The notes beneath the pieces are model-generated. The model was not told the origin of the DNA. It searched no databases and worked only from the letters and a program-made list of their open reading frames with translations. Below, piece by piece: positions 17,970-25,597 of a stretch of DNA of 64,000 bases; position 1 is the stretch's first letter, and each line of letters opens with the position of its first letter. Source of the DNA: Streptomyces sp. Ag109_O5-10 (lineage in GTDB: Bacteria > Actinomycetota > Actinomycetes > Streptomycetales > Streptomycetaceae). Made by a program: the position numbers and the translations under genes. The stretch is taken from positions 5,270,001 through 5,334,000 of the forward strand of contig NZ_FNTQ01000001.1 of the NCBI RefSeq assembly GCF_900105755.1, read 5' to 3'.

Positions 17970-19015
17970 GACAGGGCCATTCCTGGGACGCGTCGGCGGA
18001 TGGCCTCCATCTCGGCTTCGTCCGAGACGCCCTGCCAGTCGTGGCGCGGCGTGTACGGGGCCTCCAGGGCGCGCACCTCGTCGTCGGTGAGCCCGACGTC
18101 CAGGGAGGCCACCGCCTCGTCGATCTGCCGGATCGAGCCGGCGCCGACCAGCGGTGCGGTGACGACCGGCTGACGTCGCAGCCAGGCGAGCGCGACCTGT
18201 GCACGGGTGACGCCGCGCGCGTCCGCCACCTGCCCGACCGCGTCGGCGATCGCCTTGTTGGATGCCTCCTGCTCGGGCGAGTAGAGCAGGTCCGCGTACG
18301 CTCCGTCCGTCTCGGCGCGAGCCGTGGCGCGGGCGTCGTCCCACGCGCGGGCCAGGCGTCCGCGCGCCAGGGGCGACCAGATGACCGTGCCGACGCCCTC
18401 GTCCAGGCACAGCGGGATCATTTCGCGCTCCTCCTCGCGGGCGAGGAGGTTGTAGTGGTTCTGCATCGACACGAAGCGCGCCCAGCCGTTCTGCTTCTGC
18501 AGGTGCAGGGCCTTCGCGAACTCCCACGCGTGCATGGACGAGGCGCCGAGGTAGCGGACCTTGCCGGCCTTCACCAGGTCGTTGAGCGCGTCGAGCGTCT
18601 CCTCCCAGGGGGTGGAGCGGTCGTTGCGGTGGATCTGGTAGAGGTCGATGTAGTCGGTTCCCAGGCGGCGCAGGGAGTGGTCGACCTCGGTCATGATCGC
18701 CTTGCGGGACAGTCCCCGCCCGTTCGGCCCGAGGCGCATCGGGTGGCGCAGCTTCGTGGCGATGACCACGGCGTCGCGGTCGGCGTAGTCCTTCAGCGCG
18801 CGGCCGAGGATCTCCTCGCTGGAACCGTTGGAGTACATGTTCGCGGTGTCGAAGAAGTTGATCCCCGCCTCCACCGCGTGCCGGATGAGCGGCCGGGCCT
18901 CCTGCTCGCCCTTCGACCAGACGGGGTGTCCGCGGTCGGGCTCGCCGTAGGTCATCGCGCCGATCGCGATCGGTGACACGTCCAGGCCTGTGGTGCCGAG
19001 CTTGATGTAGTGCAT
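17966..19015 (-). CDS. Aldo/keto reductase
   Basis: A 349-residue NADPH-dependent oxidoreductase with the TIM-barrel AKR fold. Catalytic residues are recognisable: Asp and Tyr in FFDTANMYSNGSS, Lys in VVIATKLRHP, His in IDLYQIHRND. The C-terminal cofactor segment VAGVTRAQVALAWLRRQPVV-like and PLVGAGSIRQIDE fits the YajO/Tas-like group. It reduces aldehydes or ketones in the cytosol. The start ATG at 19015 follows a GAGGGG site. It is transcribed divergently from a TetR gene across a region with two repeats, and is probably repressed by that protein. Confidence 0.92.
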   Translation of the reverse strand: MHYIKLGTTGLDVSPIAIGAMTYGEPDRGHPVWSKGEQEARPLIRHAVEAGINFFDTANMYSNGSSEEILGRALKDYADRDAVVIATKLRHPMRLGPNGRGLSRKAIMTEVDHSLRRLGTDYIDLYQIHRNDRSTPWEETLDALNDLVKAGKVRYLGASSMHAWEFAKALHLQKQNGWARFVSMQNHYNLLAREEEREMIPLCLDEGVGTVIWSPLARGRLARAWDDARATARAETDGAYADLLYSPEQEASNKAIADAVGQVADARGVTRAQVALAWLRRQPVVTAPLVGAGSIRQIDEAVASLDVGLTDDEVRALEAPYTPRHDWQGVSDEAEMEAIRRRVPGMALS

Positions 19016-19032
19016 GACGCCCCTCTAAAGTA

Positions 19033-19074
19033 AGTGGAGAGCTCTCCGAATAACGTAGTGGAGAGTTCTCCACT
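19033..19074. promoter_or_regulatory. Pair of inverted-repeat operators for the divergent TetR regulator
   Basis: The sequence AGTGGAGA-GT-TCTCCACT at 19057-19074 is a perfect palindrome with 8-bp arms. A second, imperfect copy (AGTGGAGA-GC-TCTCCGAA) lies at 19033-19050, 24 bp away centre to centre. They fill the space between the aldo/keto reductase and TetR starts, so one repressor bound here would control both genes. Confidence 0.85.
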
Positions 19075-19091
19075 TAGCAAGGTGAGGTCCC

Positions 19092-19628
19092 GTGGTCCGT
19101 TCAGACGCTCGCGAGAACCGGGCACGCATCCTCGCGGCCGCCCGCGAGGCGTTCGGCGAGGACGGCAACGCCTCGATGAACCAGGTGGCCCAGCGCGCCG
19201 GAGTCGGGGCGGGCACGCTGTACCGCAACTTCCCCACCCGCGAGGCCCTGGTGCTGGCCGTCTACCAGGACGAGGTGGCACGCATCACCGGCACCGCGCC
19301 GGACCTGCTGGCCGAGATGCCGCCTCTGGAAGCGCTGCGCCACTGGACGACCGACCTGGTCGAGGCCATGCGCAAGAAGCACGGCCTGGGCGACGCCCTC
19401 AGCGCCGGAGCGCACCAGGCGATCGCCGAGGAGAGCTACGGCCCCGTCATCGCCGCCCTCACCCAGCTCCTGGACGCCGGCAAGAAGGACGGCACCATCC
19501 GCCAGGACGCCGACCCCGCCGATTTCCTCCAGCTCACCGGAGCGCTCTGGCGCGCCGCGTCCACCCCTGAGGACCGGGCCCCCCGCATGCTCGGGCTCAT
19601 CCTCGACGGCCTGAGCACGCACCGGTAG
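19092..19628 (+). CDS. TetR family transcriptional regulator
   Basis: A 178-residue repressor. The N-terminal helix-turn-helix is clear: NRARILAAAREAFGEDGNAS, then MNQVAQRAGVGAGTLYRNFPTREAL. The C-terminal ligand domain is of the SbtR-like type (GTIRQDADPADFLQLTGALW). It most likely binds the two palindromes immediately upstream and represses itself and the divergent reductase operon until an aldehyde- or ketone-like ligand is present. The GTG start at 19092 has GAGG nine bases upstream. Confidence 0.92.
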   Translation: MVRSDARENRARILAAAREAFGEDGNASMNQVAQRAGVGAGTLYRNFPTREALVLAVYQDEVARITGTAPDLLAEMPPLEALRHWTTDLVEAMRKKHGLGDALSAGAHQAIAEESYGPVIAALTQLLDAGKKDGTIRQDADPADFLQLTGALWRAASTPEDRAPRMLGLILDGLSTHR

Positions 19629-19724
19629 ACACGTGAGCGCGCTGACGCGGTGCGACAGAGCGCCGGTTTGCCGGACCGGCAACAGGAGTGGCGGACCGGG
19701 ACCCGGCCGGGCGACGGTGGGGCC

Positions 19725-20405
19725 GTGGCCGACAACGACATCGCAGAAGAATCACCCGCGTCCGGCATCCCCGGGCCTGACGGATACCTCGGGGACCCCG
19801 CGGTGCGGGCGGAATGGGACAACCGGTACTCCGAACGACAGCAGTTGTGGAGCGGCCGCCCCAACGGTGCGCTCGTGACCGAGGTCGCCGGGCTCACCCC
19901 CGGCCGGGTGCTCGACGTGGGCTGCGGCGAGGGCGCGGATGCCATCTGGCTCGCGCGGCACGGCTGGGACGTGACCGCGCTCGAGGTCTCCGGCGTGGCC
20001 CTGGAGCGGGCGGCAGGCCATGCGCGGGACGCCGGCCTCGCCATTGACTGGGTGCACGCCGCGCTGACCGACGCGATGCTCCCGCCGGCCTCCTTCGATC
20101 TGGTGTCAGCGCAGTACCCGGCCCTGCTGCGCACCCCCGACGCCGCGGCGGAGCGAGCGCTGCTCGCCGCCGTCGCGCCCGGCGGCATCCTGCTGGTCGT
20201 GCACCACGCGGGGATGGAGACCCGGCAGGCCCACGACGGCGACTTCGACCCGGCTGACTATGTGTGGCCCTCGACGGTCGTCGACCTGCTCGACGACGAC
20301 TGGGCGGCAGAGGTGCACGAACAGCGCCCCCGCACGGCACCCGACGGCGGCGCCGGCGCCCACCACACCGACGACCTGGTGCTGCGCGTACGCCGACTGC
20401 GCTGA
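19725..20405 (+). CDS. SAM-dependent methyltransferase, thiopurine/tellurite-resistance type
   Basis: A 226-residue class I methyltransferase. The SAM motif VLDVGCGEGADAIWLARHGW is followed by VTALEVSGVALERA and the motif IV region FDLVSAQYPALLRT. The pattern WDNRYSERQQLWSGRPNG before the first strand is typical of proteins annotated as TPMT/TehB-like methyltransferases. The substrate is unknown. The GTG at 19725 gives the family-length protein; earlier in-frame codons exist from 19650 but read as non-conserved sequence. It follows the TetR gene by about 95 bp in the same direction. Confidence 0.85.
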   Translation: MADNDIAEESPASGIPGPDGYLGDPAVRAEWDNRYSERQQLWSGRPNGALVTEVAGLTPGRVLDVGCGEGADAIWLARHGWDVTALEVSGVALERAAGHARDAGLAIDWVHAALTDAMLPPASFDLVSAQYPALLRTPDAAAERALLAAVAPGGILLVVHHAGMETRQAHDGDFDPADYVWPSTVVDLLDDDWAAEVHEQRPRTAPDGGAGAHHTDDLVLRVRRLR

Positions 20406-20417
20406 GGGAGGGCCGGC

Positions 20418-20573
20418 TCACCACGGCCGGTCCGTGAGCCGCGAGAGGTCGCGACAGGCAGCGGTCACGGTGTCGCCCCCGGCTCGGGCCGCGGCGATGC
20501 GATCATGCCGCTCCCGCACCGCGGGCTCGTGGCTGCACCGGCAGGTGAACACCGCCTGCCCGGCGAACCCGCC
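20418..20573 (-). other. Small possible coding remnant downstream of the SnoaL-like gene
   Basis: Minus-strand frame reading VFTCRCSHEPAVRERHDRIA then ARAGGDTVTAACRDLSRLTD before a stop at 20418. It has the look of real protein (balanced charges, Cys-x-Cys pair) but there is no good start site. It may be the 3' end of a lost gene or a very small protein of about 45 residues starting at a GTG. No function can be given. Confidence 0.3.
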
Positions 20574-20583
20574 CCTGAACGGC

Positions 20584-20958
20584 TCAGGAGGCGGACCCGA
20601 TCTCCCCGGCGAAGACGATGACCTGGTCGATGAGGCTCCGGCGCAGGTGCACGACGTCCGTTCCGGCCAGGTGGGGGCCGCCGTCCGGGGTGGTGAAGAC
20701 CCACCGGTACCGGGCCCACTCGTCGGGCATGTCCACCGCCGAGCAGCGCACCATCGTCCCGGTCCCCGCCGGATGGCGCCGGATGTCCAGCACGAACCGC
20801 TCGACCGCCTCGATCCCCTCACTGCGGCCGAGCGGCCCCCAGAAGACCACGTCCGAGGTCAGGGCCTGGGAGAGCAGGGCGGTCACATAACTGTCGTCCG
20901 AGGCGTTGAAGGCGGAGATGAACGTGTCGATCGCGGACTGTGCGGTCTCTTCCTGCAT
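20584..20958 (-). CDS. SnoaL-like / NTF2-fold protein
   Basis: A 124-residue small cone-shaped protein of the nuclear transport factor 2 superfamily. It starts with the typical helix AQSAIDTFISAFNASDDSYV, then DVVFWGPLGRSEGIEAVERF and a beta-sheet (RWVFTTPDG to LRRSLIDQVIVFAGE). Members act as small hydrolases, cyclases or binding proteins, and no catalytic set is certain here. It is monocistronic and convergent with the methyltransferase gene. Confidence 0.8.
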   Translation of the reverse strand: MQEETAQSAIDTFISAFNASDDSYVTALLSQALTSDVVFWGPLGRSEGIEAVERFVLDIRRHPAGTGTMVRCSAVDMPDEWARYRWVFTTPDGGPHLAGTDVVHLRRSLIDQVIVFAGEIGSAS

Positions 20959-20992
20959 GCACCAGTCATACCAGCCGCTCCGCGGACGGCGC

Positions 20993-21184
20993 TCAACGCC
21001 GGGCGAACGCCAGGAAGTCGACCCACGAGCCGTCGGTGAAGGTGAGCCGTGCGCCGTCCCTGTCCTTGGAATCGCGGACGTGGACGGTGGCGACGGTTGC
21101 GGGGGATATGGCGACCTCGACGCAGTCGGGGCCGTCGTTGCTGCTGTAGCTGCTCTTGAACCAGTCCAGCGCGATGGGGGTCAT
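20993..21184 (-). CDS. DUF397 domain protein, partner of the adjacent XRE regulator
   Basis: A 63-residue protein with the DUF397 signature: WFKSSYSSNDGPDCVEVA, then VHVRDSKDRDGARLTFT and the final Trp-x-x-Phe-Leu. DUF397 proteins are small partners of XRE/DUF5753 regulators in Streptomyces and some behave like antitoxin- or anti-regulator-like factors. Its start codon overlaps the stop of the XRE gene (ATGA), so the two are made together. Confidence 0.93.
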   Translation of the reverse strand: MTPIALDWFKSSYSSNDGPDCVEVAISPATVATVHVRDSKDRDGARLTFTDGSWVDFLAFARR

Positions 21185-22041
21185 GCTTCTTCTCCCAGCA
21201 CTTTCTCGATGAAGGCCAGTGACTCCCGTGGCGGGAGAGCCTGCGCCCGGATCATTCCATAGCGCATATCCATGATCTGGACCTCCCGAGGATCACTGAT
21301 CACACGACTGTGCAGCTGGGCCTCCGAGTGCCCGACGGTCTTGCCGTCCTGGAGCTTGAGCAGCCGGATCGGTCCGCCCATGCCGGCGTGGTCCTCGCGG
21401 TCTGTGGGCATCACCTGGATCTCCACATTCCTCAACCTGCCTAGCTCCAGCAGGCGTTCGAGTTGTCGGCGCAGCACCATTCTGCCTCCGAGCGGTCGTC
21501 GCAGTGTCACCTCTTCCTGGACAAAGGTGAGCAGCGGAGGTGGAACCCGCTCGAAGACGCGGCGGCGTGCCATGCGAGCGGCGACCTGACGTTCGAGCTC
21601 ATCCTCCGGGTAAGCGGGACGGCGCATGGCGAACAGCGCTCTCGCGTACTCCTGCGTCTGCAGGAGGCCGTGCATGTTGTGGCTGGCGTAGGCGCCGAGC
21701 TCGACCGCCTCGTCCTCCAACTTCGCCAGATCCCGAACCTTCTTCGGATACCGAGCCCGCTCCACGTCCTCCTTCATGAACGCGAGCTTCCCGCCCGCCT
21801 CCAGCACCTCGTCGGCCTTCTCCAGGAAGTCCGGCTTGGGGATGCGCCGGCCACGCTCCACGGCCGACACCATCTCCTCGCTGTAGCCGATGGCGGCGCC
21901 GAGTTCGCCCTGCCGGAGCCCGGCGGCCTCCCGCCACACCTTGATCTGCCGCCCGACCGCCCTGAGTACGGCCTCGGCCTCCTCGTCCTGCACACCCGCC
22001 CCTTCCGGCGTACGACCCGTACGACCCTGACCGGCATCCAT
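21181..22041 (-). CDS. XRE family regulator with DUF5753 domain
   Basis: A 286-residue DNA-binding protein. The helix-turn-helix covers about residues 25-80 (GRQIKVWREAAGLRQGELGA, then GYSEEMVSAVERGRRIPKP). The rest is the DUF5753 domain, including QTQEYARALFAMRRP, RVPPPLLTFVQEEVTLRRPL and the end ESLAFIEKVL. Such regulators, WhiJ/AbaA-orfA-like, influence development and antibiotic production in streptomycetes. It is coupled to a DUF397 gene and divergent from an ATP-binding protein gene, the standard three-gene module. In-frame alternatives for the start exist about 10-20 codons in. Confidence 0.93.
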   Translation of the reverse strand: MDAGQGRTGRTPEGAGVQDEEAEAVLRAVGRQIKVWREAAGLRQGELGAAIGYSEEMVSAVERGRRIPKPDFLEKADEVLEAGGKLAFMKEDVERARYPKKVRDLAKLEDEAVELGAYASHNMHGLLQTQEYARALFAMRRPAYPEDELERQVAARMARRRVFERVPPPLLTFVQEEVTLRRPLGGRMVLRRQLERLLELGRLRNVEIQVMPTDREDHAGMGGPIRLLKLQDGKTVGHSEAQLHSRVISDPREVQIMDMRYGMIRAQALPPRESLAFIEKVLGEEA

Positions 22042-22106
22042 ACAGTCACGCTCTGTGCCGGGGTCGTTGCTGTTCAGGGTAGGAACGGGCGACCACGCTG
22101 GGTGAC

Positions 22107-22547
22107 ATGAACCAGAAATCCCTCCCGCAAGTCATCGCCCCGACACACCACTTCACGGTTCAGCTGTCCGCCACTCGAAGAGGTGCCCGACTGGCGCGGC
22201 TGCTCACCGAACGCCAACTCGACGACTGGAGGTCACCGTTCGCGGAGGCGGCGACGCAGGTCGTCGCCGAGCTGGCGTCGAACGCGGTGCTGCACGGGCG
22301 TGTGGCGGGGCGGGACTTCCGGCTGGGGCTACGGCTGTACGCCGACCGCACGCTCCGTATCGAGGTGACCGATGCCCGGGGCGACCGCGTCCCGCGCCTC
22401 CACGATCCGGCCGGCGCCGACGGGGAATCGGGGCGAGGCCTGCTGATCGTCGGGGCATATGCCGACCGGTGGGGCGTGGACGAGGCGCAGGCGGGCTGCA
22501 AGACCGTGTGGGCGGAGCTGGGGGCACCGGGTCGCGGGGGCCCGTGA
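22107..22547 (+). CDS. Anti-sigma-factor-like ATP-binding protein (HATPase_c_2)
   Basis: A 146-residue serine kinase-like protein with a GHKL ATPase fold. The N box VVAELASNAVLHG and the G1/G2 boxes RIEVTDARGDRVP and ESGRGLLIVGAYADRWG are clear. Proteins of this type bind ATP and, in the SpoIIAB/RsbW group, phosphorylate anti-sigma antagonists; the many Streptomyces versions next to XRE/DUF397 pairs have unassigned roles. It is divergent from the XRE gene, and the 65-bp space between them must hold both promoters. Confidence 0.9.
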   Translation: MNQKSLPQVIAPTHHFTVQLSATRRGARLARLLTERQLDDWRSPFAEAATQVVAELASNAVLHGRVAGRDFRLGLRLYADRTLRIEVTDARGDRVPRLHDPAGADGESGRGLLIVGAYADRWGVDEAQAGCKTVWAELGAPGRGGP

Positions 22548-22774
22548 CCCGGTCGTTCCCGACGCCAAAGACCAAAGAACCGGGGAAAGAACCCAACCCG
22601 CCCCTACCGTCCCCGGCGATCACCCGCCGGAGTGAATATGCCGAACTCGGCTGGCGTGGAGGGTCAGTTGTACGGCAGCGTCTGCGGCGACAAGTCCAGA
22701 CATACTTCGGCCCTCGCCGGGACTGCCATCCCACTGCGAGGGCCTGATCATCAAGGAAGAGAGAACCTTCCCCC

Positions 22775-23590
22775 ATGACTGCCCCGCAGCCTAGCGCGCC
22801 CGCGCCCGCGAAGACCCGGCATTCCCACTCCGGTGTCACCCATGTGAAGGAACGCCTCGACGGCAACTTCACCGTGATCAGCAATGAGTTGCTCCAGCAC
22901 CCGAAGCTGTCCTCCACCGCGAGGGGCATCGGGGGCTACATCCAGTCGCTGCCCGAGGGCGCTCCGGTCAGCATCAAGGCGCTGGCCGATCAATTGCCGG
23001 AGGGCGAGATCAGGATCGCCGCGGCGCTGCGCGAGCTGGAGAAGTACGGGTTCCATCTCCGCACCAAGGAACGGCTCCCGTCGGGGCAGGTCGTGACCCG
23101 GACGGTCGCGTACAACAGGCCGCGGCACACGGTGGTCGTCGAGGCGGCGCGGGCCCCGGAGCCCGTTGCCGCCCGGCCGAGGACTCCCGTCCCGACGCAG
23201 GCGCAGGGAGCCCCGCGCAAGGTCCCTGACCTGCTTGCCGGGCTCCGCACGTACGACTCCCGCCTGCTCCTCAGCGAGCGGGACGTACACCGGCTGACAC
23301 CGGCCGTGTCCGTGTGGCTGGAGCGGGGCGTGCCGCCCACCGCGGTCGTACGCGCACTCACGGCCGACCTGCCGCAGGACCCGATCAAGCACCCGGCGGC
23401 CTTCCTGGCGCATCGCCTCGCCAGTCGGATGCCGCCGCCGCTGCCGGCTCAGGCCCCGAGAGACGCGTCTGCGCCGTCCCGACCGTCCCGCCCGGATCCC
23501 CTCCAGACCTGCGACGGCTGCGAGCGCGCGTTCCGCGCACCGGAGCCGGGGCCGTGCCGCGACTGCCGCGCGGTCGGCGCGGTCGCCTAG
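22775..23590 (+). CDS. Winged-helix DNA-binding protein with C-terminal zinc-ribbon-like cluster
   Basis: A 271-residue protein with a replication-initiator-like winged helix at about residues 25-105 (GNFTVISNELLQHPKLSSTA, then SIKALADQLPEGEIRIAAAL and ELEKYGFHLRTKERLPSGQ). A proline-rich linker and a helical region (LLSERDVHRLTPAVSVWLER) follow. The end is CDGCERAFRAPEPGPCRDC, four cysteines spaced for one zinc. Homologues are common in Streptomyces, often near XRE/DUF397 genes; function unknown, although phage or plasmid replication proteins share the winged helix. GGAAGAG precedes the ATG. It heads a likely three-gene operon. Confidence 0.85.
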   Translation: MTAPQPSAPAPAKTRHSHSGVTHVKERLDGNFTVISNELLQHPKLSSTARGIGGYIQSLPEGAPVSIKALADQLPEGEIRIAAALRELEKYGFHLRTKERLPSGQVVTRTVAYNRPRHTVVVEAARAPEPVAARPRTPVPTQAQGAPRKVPDLLAGLRTYDSRLLLSERDVHRLTPAVSVWLERGVPPTAVVRALTADLPQDPIKHPAAFLAHRLASRMPPPLPAQAPRDASAPSRPSRPDPLQTCDGCERAFRAPEPGPCRDCRAVGAVA

Positions 23591-23699
23591 AAAGGACGAG
23601 GCGCGAGCCGTGAGCTCGATGACGGGCGCCGCCAAGGCGTCACCCCGTCGGGTGTCCGGGTACCGTACGAGGACCGCGCCACCCGCACCGGAGGCCACC

Positions 23700-24047
23700 G
23701 TGAGTGCCCAGACCGACGGCCCGATCGAACCGCTGATCCCCATGCCCGAGCCCACCCCGGATGCTCTGCGGGCCGCCGTCGCGCGGATCGCCCCGAGCCG
23801 GATCCCGGCCCTCACCCAGCACCTCTTCGAGGCCACGACGAACGCGCAGCAGACCCAGAGCCTTGCGCCGCTGCGGGCCTTCGTGCACTCGTGGGCGGTG
23901 TTCGTGGCGATCCAACGCCATCCGGAACGTGCCGCCCGCCTGCGTGAGCTGGAGCGGATCGTGGACGCGGGCGAGCAGGACCCGGCGGCCGCCATCAGGG
24001 AGATCCAGGCCATCCGGGAGACGGCTGAGGCGGAGGCCGGGCTGTGA
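23700..24047 (+). CDS. DUF6247 family protein, possible antitoxin-like partner
   Basis: A 115-residue soluble helical protein matching the DUF6247 pattern: IPMPEPTPDALRAAVARIAP, HLFEATTNAQQTQSLAPL and FVHSWAVFVAIQRHPERAAR. I start it at the GTG at 23700, which has GGAGG six bases upstream; a longer form from GTG 23610 is possible. Its stop overlaps the next start by 4 bp. The fixed pairing with a small RelE-like protein suggests a toxin-antitoxin-type unit with this as the antitoxin side. That is inference from arrangement. Confidence 0.75.
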   Translation: MSAQTDGPIEPLIPMPEPTPDALRAAVARIAPSRIPALTQHLFEATTNAQQTQSLAPLRAFVHSWAVFVAIQRHPERAARLRELERIVDAGEQDPAAAIREIQAIRETAEAEAGL

Positions 24048-24304
24048 CGGACTGGGCCTGGGACTACAACCCGAGTGCCGAGTACGTCATGGATGGCCTG
24101 CCACCCGGAGTGCTGGCTGAGGTGGAGCGCCTCGCAGCCGAGCTGGCTGCGCTGGGACAGGACTCCGTGAAGGTCGGCAGGCCTCTCGACCGAGAGGGAG
24201 GGCTGCGTGAATTCGACATCCTGGGTGGGCGGGGTTTCATCAGTTTCCTGCCGGTGCCCCGCCACGAGTGCGTCTACGTCTGCAATGTCACCTGGTACGG
24301 CTGA
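24044..24304 (+). CDS. Small RelE/ParE-like protein
   Basis: An 86-residue protein whose layout resembles RelE/ParE-fold proteins: an N-terminal helix region (LPPGVLAEVERLAAELAALG) followed by a beta-sheet ending in HECVYVCNVTWYG. The catalytic Arg/His set of active RelE toxins cannot be located with certainty. It is translationally coupled to the DUF6247 gene (GTGA overlap). The order, antitoxin-like gene first with a 4-bp overlap, is typical for type II modules. Confidence 0.7.
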   Translation: MTDWAWDYNPSAEYVMDGLPPGVLAEVERLAAELAALGQDSVKVGRPLDREGGLREFDILGGRGFISFLPVPRHECVYVCNVTWYG

Positions 24305-24455
24305 CCTCTTTCTCCCTGTGCGACCTGGCCGAAAGGCGACCAGTCGGGACCACACAACCCACACTTCGCATACCTAACTGCCCCCTGAACGGACCGTTCC
24401 CGGTCGATTACAGTGCTGTGCGCTCGTATGTACGGACGGTGCCCGTGGGGAGGTC

Positions 24456-25580
24456 ATGGTGGTGAGTGCGACGCTGGGTGCCGTCTGGGGCCGGGTCGAG
24501 CAGCAGGACTTCCGGAGCAGGGTGCGCGGGACGCTCATCGGTACGGCCGTGGGGGACGCGCTCGGCGGCCCGGTGGACGGGCTGACGCTGGAGGAGATAC
24601 GGGCGGCCTACGGGCCCGAGGGGCTGGTCGATCTCGGGTTCGGGTACGGGCGGCGCGGGACCGTCACCCATCACACGCAGCTGACCCTCTTCACCGTGGA
24701 CGGGTTGATAAGAGCACAGGTGAGGAGGGACACCGGGGCCTGGCATCCGCCCACCGACCTGCACCGGGCCTACCTGCGGTGGGCGGCCACCCAGCGGGAC
24801 TGGGGGCCGGACGAGCGGCGGAAGGAGGACGGGTGGCTCGCCAGAGAGGAGTGGCTGTACGCGCGCAGGGAGCCGACCCGGGCCTTGCTGCTCGGGCTCG
24901 GCGACGAGCGGATGGGGACGCTGGAGTCGCCGAAGAACCCCGATGACCTGGGGCCGGAGGCCGTCGCGCGGTCGGCGCCGTTCGGGCTGCTGGTCGGGTG
25001 GGAACCGCAGCTCGTCGTACAGCTGGCCGTGGAGTGCTCGGCGCAGACGCACGGGCATCCGACCGCCTGCCTGTCGGCCGGCGCGTACGCGGTGATCGTG
25101 CACGGACTGGCGCGCGGCCAGTCCCTCGACGGCTCGGTCCAGCAGGCCCTCGCCCTGCTCGCCGCCCGGCCGGGGCACCAGCCCGTCTCCGACGCGTTGC
25201 AGCACGCACTCGGTGCCGTACGGCAGGGGATGCCCTCCCCGGGCCGGGTCGAGGAGCTGACCGGGGACGGGGCGGCCGACGGGATGCTCGCCGCGGCCGT
25301 GTACTGCGCGCTCGTGGGGGAGGACGTACGGCACGGACTGAGCCTCGCCGTCAACCAGGCCGGGCCCTCCGCCGTGGCCGGTGCCCTCACCGGCGGCCTG
25401 CTCGGCGCCCTGCACGGCGAGACGGCCCTCCCGCCGGCCTGGGTGGCCGAACTGGAGGGCCGCCAGACCATCCTCGAACTCGCCGACGACTTCGCGATGG
25501 AGATGACCCAGGGGCCGGCTCTGCACAACCCGGCGGGTGCCGCTCCTGGGTGGCTCGCGCGGTACCCGAGGGGTGGCTGA
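24456..25580 (+). CDS. ADP-ribosylglycohydrolase family protein lacking metal ligands (likely pseudoenzyme)
   Basis: A 374-residue member of the ADP-ribosyl-crystallin/DraG family, which normally removes ADP-ribose from proteins using two magnesium ions. The opening helix is conserved (RGTLIGTAVGDALGGPVDG). However, the usual Thr-Asp-Asp-Thr motif reads VTHHTQLTLF. The C-terminal Gly-Asp-Ser-Asp-Thr motif reads NQAGPSAVAGALTGGLLGA. Both metal-binding acidic clusters are therefore gone. The protein is full length and its codon use is normal, so it is probably a maintained non-catalytic ADP-ribose-binding protein rather than a decaying gene. The ATG at 24456 is close to GGGGAGG; GTG codons at 24459 and 24462 are alternatives. 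Confidence 0.88.
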   Translation: MVVSATLGAVWGRVEQQDFRSRVRGTLIGTAVGDALGGPVDGLTLEEIRAAYGPEGLVDLGFGYGRRGTVTHHTQLTLFTVDGLIRAQVRRDTGAWHPPTDLHRAYLRWAATQRDWGPDERRKEDGWLAREEWLYARREPTRALLLGLGDERMGTLESPKNPDDLGPEAVARSAPFGLLVGWEPQLVVQLAVECSAQTHGHPTACLSAGAYAVIVHGLARGQSLDGSVQQALALLAARPGHQPVSDALQHALGAVRQGMPSPGRVEELTGDGAADGMLAAAVYCALVGEDVRHGLSLAVNQAGPSAVAGALTGGLLGALHGETALPPAWVAELEGRQTILELADDFAMEMTQGPALHNPAGAAPGWLARYPRGG

Positions 25581-25597
25581 GCCGTCGGCCGGTACCG

